Origin: Ascochyta rabiei
Lineage: Eukaryota > Ascomycota > Dothideomycetes > Pleosporales > Didymellaceae
Direction: 5' to 3'
NCBI RefSeq assembly: GCF_004011695.2
Contig: NC_082416.1
Location: 930,001-994,000 of the forward strand
Length of the DNA: 64,000 nt
Shown here: positions 56,223 to 64,000 of the stretch, one piece after another
How positions within the stretch are numbered: position 1 is the stretch's first letter
Layout: each line of letters begins with the position of its first letter
The notes under the pieces: model-generated
Database searches by the model: none
Seen by the model: the letters and a program-made list of their open reading frames with translations, nothing else
Told to the model about the DNA's origin: nothing
Made by a program: the position numbers and the translations under genes

Positions 56223-57187
56223 TCATGCCTTTATCATCAACTTCCGATCTCCTCTCTTCTCCCGCCAATGGTTCGTACTCTCCAGCAGCCCCTCACATCC
56301 CCTCACAAGCCATCCCCATTTCCTCAGAAACGGCATCGTAGCTTCCCACGCCCCCGGGTCTGCTGCATCACCCCAAACAATCAGATTCGGCCTCACGTCC
56401 TGAGCCTCATCCACATCAAGGAGATCTGTGCTAATTTCGCCCTCTAGCTCGGTCCAACTCAGGCGCAGAATTGCGTCGCGGAGCTCGGGGAGAGGGAAGA
56501 GATCGATCCACGGTCTGTGCGGGATGGAAGTCTGCAGGGCTGTTGGCTGAAGCGACGGAGGTAGTTCTGCGTTCAGAGCTGAGGGTGGGATAGGACCCGT
56601 GCGGTTGAATGGTGATAGTGAGTCGAGGCCACATAACGACTTTGGAGTCAACTGCAGTGTCGAGGCGTTTTGCATCAGCGCGTGCAGCACGTTGAGTTGC
56701 ACCACTGTGTGCAGCGCTGCTGGCCTAGGGGACCGGAGCATGTATTCTGTGTATGCGCGGCGGGCATAGAAGTCTAGACGGGCTTGCGCGCCAGGAAGCA
56801 TGTTCTTGCATATCCGACCTGGGACGTAGTTCGCGGCCTGGGCACGGCTTATATGGATTACTTCGACATCGTGGGGGTATTCGTCTTGTGTTGTATAGGC
56901 GTCAGTCGGCGATGTAGTAGAAGAAGAAGCTTGCCGATGTTGCTGCTGCTGCCGCTGCTGCCGTTGCCTTCTTTTCCCTGTATTGCACGTGAATTCAGTC
57001 ACTGAGACGAAGAAGGTCAAGAGAGGTACTGACTCCAACTCCTTTGAGCATGGCGATTCTGCAATCGTCGCCGAGTTGCCGAATCAGTCACTCCGGTCCA
57101 ATCGTCTCTACGGCTAGTGGCTTCCAACTGCTGCGTCATCCGTTGCAGGACGATTGCGGATGATGCAGCCTCGTTCGAAGGTTCCAT
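56223..57187 (-). CDS. bZIP-like transcription factor with DUF3425 domain
   Basis: Exons 57034-57187 and 56223-56977 (intron 56978-57033) give 302 residues. The splice creates the basic region DSATRRRLQNRHAQRSWRKRRQRQQ, split across the exons; the pattern NRxAQRxxRxRR is the bZIP DNA-binding signature of fungal DUF3425 proteins. It is followed by a Gln-rich run and then the DUF3425 domain: DFYARRAYTEYMLRSPRPAALHTVVQLNVLHALMQNA, a middle spacer, and WIDLFPLPELRDAILRL with the C-terminal LIVWGDAADPGAWEATMPFLRKWGWLVRGC. Such proteins are nuclear regulators, mostly of unknown targets. The canonical leucine zipper is not clear. The start at 57,187 is chosen among nearby ATGs because it precedes the basic region closely. 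Confidence 0.85.
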
Positions 57188-57860
57188 GCTGCAGCGACAG
57201 CGCTCAGTCACCATCAAGGCTGGACAGAAAACCACATCCGACGATCCGAGGCTTCAGGATATGCAGCTTGCTTATATGCATTGATGGTGAGAGTTGCTAG
57301 GGATCTTTGAGGGAACCGCGAAGTGCTTTGTCTGACCAATGACGTATGGCGTAGAGAAGCCATCCAATGGAGCTATAAGCAACCTGCATTAGCGCCTCCA
57401 GTAGTTCACTGCCTGTCCAGATCTTTGACTAAATGCGCTGCTTTCCACGGTAGGATCTCATCTCCATGTTTGGACTGACACTGGAGGCTCACCGAATTAA
57501 ATTTTGTTCAAGGGAGATATATATCCCACCATGTGGGGAACTTCTGCCAGGTAAAGTCAGGATAGCCGAAGGTACGCCCATGAGGGATGGCAATATTTCT
57601 GCTGAATCATTGAGCTGTAGTATCTTGATACGGGATGTGTTACTTCTACCTATCCAACGAAGACCAGACAGTGCCGCTGCACGATATCGCTGCAGACGCC
57701 TGCTTACCTCAGAGAGCCGCGGCATTGCTCTCCAACTAGACATCTACAGAATCAAGAGATTGAGGTTATAAACACCCCAAAGGAGCCTTATCTTTACAAA
57801 GCCTAATCTGTAGTTATCGCCTCTTCTAGCTTGACTTACCTTTTGACTACTTTCGTCAGG
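57188..57860. other. Intergenic region
   Basis: About 670 bp with the bZIP promoter and no recognisable coding sequence. Confidence 0.5.
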
Positions 57861-58597
57861 ATGTCAAAGCTCATAGTCGTCACGGGCATCACAGGAAACC
57901 AAAGGTGGCGGCGTCTCCGATATCTTCCAGGTCGACAAGAACTCTCGTATCCGCGCCATCCCCCGCGATCATTTGAAGTTGTCCGCACAGGACTGGGCAC
58001 CACACGGTGTTGAGGACGTGGTGATGTGGACGATATTGAATCTTCGACTATCGTATTCGCCGGTGTCCACGCCATCTTCACGAGCACAGACTACTGCGAG
58101 CCATCAGCCCGAAGAGCAATGTGCTGAGATGGAGGTTCAGCATGGCAAGGACCTCGCACTTACAGCTATATCCCCAAAAGTGCAGATTGGCACACACCGA
58201 AGACAGCTGCAAAACCATCTCCCTCGTCTGGACTGGACCAGACACTCGTCCTCTAATCTAGAAGCTCGTTGAAGACGTGCAGCCTGGCACTTGATTACTA
58301 GAACACAGTTACATGATTAATTACCATTAGTTCATGGCGATCTACTTAGCGGTCTTAGGTAGGAAGCGCGCGGGCGATTAGGGAATCAACCAGGTCTTGG
58401 AACAGGAGTACAAGAAGTTCTCTAGAGGCGATGAGAACCATAAAATTTACCTTCTGCAAGTCTGGCAGATGCTCAGAGACTTTGGGTACGATGCTGGAGA
58501 CGAGGATACCATCTACCCTGAAGACATTGGGGCGGAGGGGATGGCAAAGAGCTTGAAAGAGCACACAAGGCAGGAGCACTGGTCGAGGTTGATTTAA
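57861..58597 (+). pseudogene. Broken NmrA-like NAD(P)-binding protein gene
   Basis: Starts MSKLIVVTGITGNQ, the beginning of NmrA/HSCARG-type Rossmann proteins (the glycine-rich nucleotide loop). The next segment GGVSDIFQVDKNSRIRAIPRD is in another frame after about 57,900. A further shift near 58,015 is needed to read GDVDDIESSTIVFAGVHAIF and FTSTDY. A third piece at 58,397-58,597 (QVWQMLRDFGYDAGDEDTIYPED, HWSRLI end) looks like the C-terminus. No intron joins restore one frame, so I call it a pseudogene; sequencing error is the alternative. NmrA-like proteins bind NAD(P) and often act as redox sensors. The middle third of a normal protein (about 300 residues) appears lost. Confidence 0.65.
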
Positions 58598-58646
58598 GGT
58601 AATTGAAACGATATCACGAACGCTAAGTACAGACAGTTTCACAACC

Positions 58647-59468
58647 TTAACTGTCAACATTTGCTGCCGTGTCAGCAACCTCAGCAGCAGTCTTCGCAGC
58701 CTCGGTGTCATCGTTTCCTATGTTACCACTCCCAGCGACAAGGTCCTGAACGACCTTGTGAGTTCCAGCAGGACTGCCAGGCTCGGAGGCCAGCACCTTG
58801 CCATCTTTGTTCACCACGAAAACGCCACGTGTAGTTCCCTTAGGTGCCTTCTTCAGGCCGATTGCCGAGATGAGGGTCTGTCCGGGATCGCACAGCAGGT
58901 TGTAAGGGAGGTTCTGCTTGGTCTTGAAGGTGGTGTTCGCCTTAGGGCTGTCGTTGGAAAGACCGTAGATGCTGAAGCCAGTCGCAGTGAGGGTCGCATA
59001 AGAATCGCGGAAGAGACACGCCTGAGTAGTGCCTGTGCGCGTGTCAGCGGGGAACCTGGTAATGAGACGCGTCGACTCACATCCTGGCGTAGAGGCTTTG
59101 GGATATGTGAACAGCACAACGCCGCCCTTGCTCTCCTCTACGAGCTTTGCGAGCGTTGTCTTCTTCCCATCTTGGGTCTCGATCTCTGCACCAAAGTTGG
59201 TAAAGTCGATTGTGTCGCCGGCCTTGGGCGGACCAGACGAAGATGCAGCAGCAGCAGGCTTGGTCTCGCCGTTAACAGCCTCCTTCGCAGCCTCGACAGC
59301 GCCGGTTACAGCCTCGGTTACGACTGCTGTAGCTTCGGAGACAGCTTCGGTGGCCTGTTCTACGGCTGTTTTCTTGCTAGCAGACTTCTTGCCCTTTGGC
59401 GCAGACGCTTTCTTCGCTGGGCGCGCAGGGGCTGGAGGCGGCGTCTTCCGTTTGCGCAGCTCTACCAT
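58647..59468 (-). CDS. PrxQ/BCP-type (Dot5-like) thiol peroxidase
   Basis: Exons 59081-59468 and 58647-59032 (intron 59033-59080) give 257 residues. The peroxidase core reads [46 protein letters not shown] (peroxidatic Cys130, resolving Cys135, the C-X4-C spacing of the atypical BCP group), [23 protein letters not shown] and [15 protein letters not shown]. The intron splits the catalytic Cys codon. It reduces hydroperoxides using thioredoxin. The first 70 residues are Lys/Ala/Pro-rich with clusters RKRK and [17 protein letters not shown], a likely nuclear localisation signal. This matches the nuclear Dot5 of yeast. An Ala/Val/Glu-rich segment (about residues 35-65) may form a helix. The C-terminus is Ala/Asp-rich. 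Start at 59,468. Confidence 0.92.
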   Translation of the reverse strand: [273 protein letters not shown]

Positions 59469-60380
59469 GTCGGAGATTTGGTCGCGTAGCTAGTGCGCGG
59501 ACGTGTCAGTATCGTGATATCTTATCAATGCTGGTGGGAGGAAGATGGTTGATGCGCACGGATATAGAGGAGCTGGAGTTGCGCGTACCTAAATATAGGC
59601 GGCTCGACTGGCGCTTACCTGTTTGTGTGCTGTCTAACTACGAGCCCTTGTATGCGACCTGGGTGGTCTACAAAGGGTGTTGGACTCCGAACCAGAAGAA
59701 CCGAGGATTCCTCCGCGGTGTTGCGGCCTTCCAGCCTCCCTCTTGGCACGCTGCACATCAATTTCGATATCAGGTGGATTGCATGAGCGTGCGTCTTTTA
59801 TCTTGCAAGCCTCAGCTCCAGACCTGGGGTCGCACGCTCTCTTTAATTGGTTGCTGGTGGTATGGTAAGGAGAGGATGTCCCTATACGTCATAGCTTCCG
59901 CTCTAGTCTTCTTCTCTTGTGCGACTCTGAAGCTTCTCCAACTGCCAACATATGCGTTGAACGTCGAACTGGAGTTACTGCTCATAGAGAATGACTGTCA
60001 AGAATTATGCTACCCCGCGCTGCAGACGCTTGCGTGCCCTGGTTGTCTTCCCGCGGAGTACTAGCCAGTGAAACCAAAGGGCCTCCAGCGAGCAATGTTC
60101 CTAGATCAAAAATTGGCTTCAATATCTCTTGAACCTTGGGATTTTCTCTACCCACACTGGTTAGAAGCCAGTAGAAGCCGAGCGAGAGACTTTTCGGGTG
60201 GAGAACGTCCATCACCCATGGTTCTCTCTTCCAAACGTGGATTATGGATGTTCGGTACCACCGTCATTATCATCTCTGCTTGATATTTGGCTTGGCAGCC
60301 TGTTTCTTTTCTATAACTCCAACTCTTTGTCACTCTTTCTCAGTGTTCCACGCGGGATCACCATACCTTTCCATCTCGTG
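59469..60380. other. Intergenic region upstream of the amino-acid transporter
   Basis: About 900 bp. One open frame runs through 59.4-60.06 kb but shows no family similarity and overlaps the peroxiredoxin in antisense. I regard it as chance. Confidence 0.45.
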
Positions 60381-62172
60381 ATGTTTCATCGCTTATTGAG
60401 TATGTTGTTTTCAAAGGACAGAGATAGTGCTCCAACAGTCTCCACTCAGCCTGGACAAGATGTCGATAAACCAGAACGATCGGACGAGCCTCAGATCGAG
60501 CGAGTCGCCACAGGGTCAGATATCGAGAGGTTTGTCTCTCAGCCTGCAGATGAAGATGTTTTCGGCAACGAAGACGGTGCTGAGATCCAATACAAGACAT
60601 GTGATTGGTGGTAAGTCATGAAATCAGTCAGACTGTTCCTCCTTTACCCCTTTATAGACATATGTGGCTAACAGTGCGGCCAGGGAGACGGGTGTTTGTA
60701 CGAACTCTTTTCTGGTTGAGTGCATGTTCCACCTAACACGGCATAGTAATGCTCGCTGAGAACGTATCCCTCGGCGTTCTTGCACTGCCACAAGCTCTTG
60801 CAATTCTTGGACTCGTCCCAGGTCTCTTGTGCATTTGCTTTCTTGGCCTGATAGCAACCTACACTGGATGGCTCATCGGCGAGTTTAAGCTTGCTTATCC
60901 CAGGGTACAATCTTTCGCCGACTGTGGAGAGCTTATTGCTGGGCCCATAGGAAGAGAAGTCATGGCTTCTGGCTCGATTCTGATCCTGGTATTTATTAGC
61001 GGTGCGCACGTATTAACTTTCGCCGTTGCTATGAATGCTTTGACAGGCCATGGAGCCTGCACAATAATTTTTAGCGTTGTTGGCATGGTTCTCTGCTTCG
61101 TACTTGGACTGTCAAGAACGTTTAAGAAAGTCAGCTACTTGTCTTATTTCTGTAAGTCTACTGTCGAAGGAGGAAGACTCGAGATTGACTGTAATAGCTT
61201 GCGCAAGTATCGTCCTGGCTGTCTTCATTGCTATGATCGGGATTGGCATTTCGAGGCCAGATGTTGGCAACATTCTTGCTGTTAGACCTGGTGTCCCTCT
61301 CGTCAAAGGGCTGGGACCAGTTCTGAACATCGTTTTGGCATACAGTATGAATCTCCTTGTGAGCTTGAGACAGACACAAGACTAACAAAGAATAGCTGGA
61401 CATGTTGCTTTCCTGTCCTTCCAGGCCGAACTGAGAGATCCAAGAGATTTCAAGAAGGCTCTCTTTTTCGAGCAAGGTATCGCAGTCACGTTTTACATGA
61501 CCATGTCAGCCGTCATCTATTACTACGCTGGTCCTCTTGTAACGTCTCCTGCACTCGGCTCGGCAAGCCCTATCGTCACCAAGATCGCTTTCGGCTTCGC
61601 AATTCCGACCATCATAGTTGCGGGCGTAGTCAACGGTTCTGTGGCCTGCAAGTATATCTACATTCGAATGTGGAAAGGAACCAACGTCGTCCATCAAAAG
61701 AGCTTCAAGAGCCTGGGTAGCTGGGTAGGAATTTGCGCTGTGCTGTGGGTCGTAGCATGGCTACTGGCAGAAGCCATCCCAAACTTCAACCTCTTGTTGG
61801 GTCTCATTGCCTCATTGTTTGGGTCGTGGTTTAGCTGCAAGTTGACATGCAAATTCAGTATATACGAATACATCGCTGACTTATCATAGATGCACTTCCC
61901 ATGGTTATGTGGTTCTATCAACACAGGGGAGCTTGGTTCAAGAGCAAGTTGATGACCCTATGGTCGATCTGTAATGGAATCCTTTTCTGCCTTGGTGTCA
62001 CCATTGTGAGTCATACAGAATCCTCTGGTCACCTGATCTGGCTAATGGACAACAGTTCGCTCTGGGTATGTGGGCTTCTGGTGACGGGCTTCATAATGGT
62101 TCTGGAGGTGAAGTGTTCTCCTGTGCAAACAATTGGTCACCAGTAAGCGCAGTGCTTAGGAGCGGAGAGTGA
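60381..62172 (+). CDS. Amino-acid transporter (AAAP/AVT family, Mtr-like)
   Basis: Seven exons give 490 residues: 60381-60610, 60675-60691, 60747-61151, 61198-61344, 61396-61836, 61890-62005 and 62056-62172. The acidic N-terminus (residues 1-70) precedes about eleven hydrophobic segments. Family landmarks: MLAENVSLGVLALPQAL at the first helix, YTGWLIGEFKLAYPRVQSF, ADCGELIAGPIGREV, GHVAFLSFQAELRDPRDFKKAL, and FGSWFSYALPMVMWFY followed by the C-terminal FSCANNWSP. The fifth intron (61837-61889) appears to be a GC-AG intron (GCAAGT donor). Only this join gives the expected WFSYALP. The last intron (62006-62055, GTGAGT) shifts the tail into the frame ending at 62,172. The second exon is only 17 bp with a weak GTGTTT donor. 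The substrate is probably neutral/aromatic amino acids (inference). Confidence 0.87.
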
Positions 62173-62387
62173 AGAGCGGGTGGTCAAACGCTTTTCAAGC
62201 ATAAAGTCTCATAGTTCACATACAACACCCAAAAGCTTTCCTTAGATAGACCTTGTAGTGAAAGAAAGATTTGGTATGATGCAAGAACATGCTCCATAAT
62301 CACGCGATAACGCGTCTGTGTTTTGCTGCTGTGGCCGGAACGCGCTTGTGATCATGTTATTGATTGTCGTCATCGCCACCTAACGTA

Positions 62388-64000
62388 TTCAACGGGTGAG
62401 TCGGCCACACGGGCGAGTCGGCCACTCTGCCAAGACCACACCAACATTCTACCTTATAACGCAATAACTTAACAACAACATAAATCTACACCCTTAAAAG
62501 AGGCTGCAATACAGCTTGTGCTCTAGGCACTTAAATAAGACACAAACCTTACTATATAACGCGCTGCAGCCATATACAACGCACCTTGCAGTATACTACG
62601 CAATTAATATACAGAACAACCTGCATAAGCTAATTATACGCTAGTTTAACAGGTTATAGACTAGACTAAGGAGGACGTGATTGCTAAGTACATCCTTAAG
62701 CTAGATACACAAGGATTTGCCTCTTAGCTAGCTGCTGTAGCTAATATAGCTAATTCTTTACGTGCTAAGTATAATATAGGCTATGTTAGCATAAACTAGC
62801 CTAATACGTTTATTAAGCGCTGCCCTAACCTTAAAGTAAGGTTTAATTGCAAGTATAACTACAAGAGAGCCCTCTGTAAGGATCTAGAGATTATTAGGGG
62901 CTGGTTTAGGCTTGTAGCAAATATTAAAGCTAAGTATAGTATCTAGGACAATAACATATACAACTTTAATAAGACAGGCTTTATAATAGGCTAGATATTA
63001 ATAGGAGTAGTTGTTACAGGCTTAGAGCGTTAAGGACAGCTAAAGGCAGTGTAGTAGGGTAACTGTAAGTAGACAACAGTTATATAGGGCATTAATAGCA
63101 TAGGGTAGGCTATTCTACCCTTTATTATCTTTAAAGGCTATAACTACTTCTCTACCTAGTATAAAGAGGACAATCTGCCCTATAATTAGGTTATTAGAGT
63201 CTCTAAGAACAGATAGACTACTAACAAGCTTAGTCTAGACTAGTTAAAGCACTTTAATGCCTATACAAAGACGCGCACCTAAGGAGTACACTAGCTACTT
63301 CTTATTAATAGCTATAAGAGCTATAACTCCCTTAACTTCTAATAATACTGTAAGAAAGTAAACATTATTACACTATATATACCTCTACACTTATTTTACC
63401 TCTTATAACTACTAGATATAGGTTATTTTGCCCCTTTAAAAAAGGTATATAGGCGCTAAGCTAAAAATCTTATATATAACTATATTACTTATATTACTAA
63501 AACTAAGTTCCTACTATGCTTTATAGACGCCTATAAGGAGACATTTACTTCTAGCAATATCTAAGAAGGCTTCTAAGGCGCTAGAATAGTTCCCTTTAAC
63601 CCAGAACAGGTTATAATAGGTCTTAATGTCCGCCTACGTACCCTACCACTACCTACTGTAGAAGATAAGCCCTAGCAGTCCTAAACCCTAAGCACTACCC
63701 TGCAATTAGGGTCGCAATTAACGCTAATTTAAGAGAGGATTTAAAGGCATGTAAGTAGCTTACTAACGTTAATAGTTAAGGCCTTTAAAAAGCTTACTAA
63801 AGGCGCAGCTATAGTAGCGCATAAGCTAGTGTTAGCTAAAAAGGAGATTACTAGGCTTTAAGCAGCAAATAAGGCTGCTACGCGACGTAAATTGCATAAA
63901 AGAAAGCAGTTATAGCAGGAGGGAGTCCTAACAGCTAAGGAAGGCCTTTAATTAACTACTCTAACTAAGTTTAGGGTATATAGTAATAGTAAGAAGGCAA
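62388..64000 (+). mobile_element. pogo/Fot1-type DNA transposon, left part (continues past the window)
   Basis: Starts after TAACGTA at 62,381-62,387 with a terminal region built like that of the island element: two direct copies of GGGYGAGTCGGCCAC, then TGCCAAGACC. From about 62,500 a plus-strand transposase relic is readable: FNCKYNYKRALCKDLEIIRGW-type block near 62,845-62,915, NNFNKTGFIIG-type block near 62,955-62,990, YLLLINSYKSYNSLNF-type block near 63,290-63,345, and a Lys-rich tail near 63,790-63,900. Frequent TAG/TAA codons mark RIP. The right TIR is outside the window. Confidence 0.82.
62520..63960 (+). pseudogene. pogo/Fot1-type transposase relic (window end)
   Basis: The collinear counterpart of the transposase relic at 32,639-34,327. 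It has the same order of DNA-binding region, DDE core and basic coiled C-terminus, and is more heavily interrupted by TAG/TAA codons. Not functional. Confidence 0.75.

Noticed and set aside
59396..60064. A 222-codon plus-strand frame
   Set aside because: It starts inside the peroxiredoxin gene in antisense and has no family similarity or splice support.

Overview
The window comes from a filamentous ascomycete (Pezizomycotina, most likely a Dothideomycete such as a Pleosporales species; the class is an inference). The evidence is single-copy eukaryotic genes with short GT-AG introns of about 45-115 bp, fungal-specific families (KEX1, endosulfine, quinate pathway, DUF3425 bZIP, hybrid histidine kinase) and a large AT-rich block that has been mutated by RIP (repeat-induced point mutation): it is full of TpA and TAG/TAA, and the paired LTRs differ by C/T and G/A transitions.

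Layout. Positions 1-22.4 kb are a compact housekeeping block: P-loop kinase (-), glucosidase I (+), IGO1 endosulfine (-), SFM1 methyltransferase (+), KEX1 (+), RAD52 (+), RAE1 (-), guanylate kinase (-), SKI8 (+), a Cdc123-like protein (+) and a quinate permease (-). Positions 22,416-49,493 are one 27-kb AT-rich insertion with an 8-bp target duplication (CGTATTCA) and terminal inverted repeats starting TTATCTCAT. Positions 49.5-62.2 kb return to normal composition: quinate dehydrogenase (+), hybrid histidine kinase (+), DUF3425 bZIP (-), a broken NmrA-like gene, a PrxQ/Dot5-type peroxiredoxin (-) and an amino-acid transporter (+). From 62,388 to the end is the start of a RIP-mutated pogo/Fot1-type transposon.

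The 27-kb island can be unpacked like Russian dolls. The outermost element is a TIR element of roughly 10 kb. It carries a RIP-degraded but frame-consistent RecQ-type helicase (left arm) and a second long frame of unknown function (right arm). The second frame is interrupted by a 792-bp G-rich foldback element with a 10-bp target duplication. Into the outer element went a Ty3/gypsy-type LTR retrotransposon on the minus strand (27,931-44,491, TSD GTAGG). Into that went a second, related copy on the plus strand (29,861-39,079, TSD CTTAT). Into the reverse transcriptase of the second copy went a 1.85-kb pogo/Fot1 element (32,549-34,402, TA). Both gypsy copies carry an extra antisense reading frame between integrase and the 3' LTR.

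The island sits exactly between the divergently transcribed quinate permease and quinate dehydrogenase genes. It has therefore split what was probably a shared promoter of a small quinate-catabolism pair. A similar 13-bp palindromic motif remains on each side. Intron positions and protein starts were worked out by reading splice sites and checking frame; all multi-exon models add up to whole codons.
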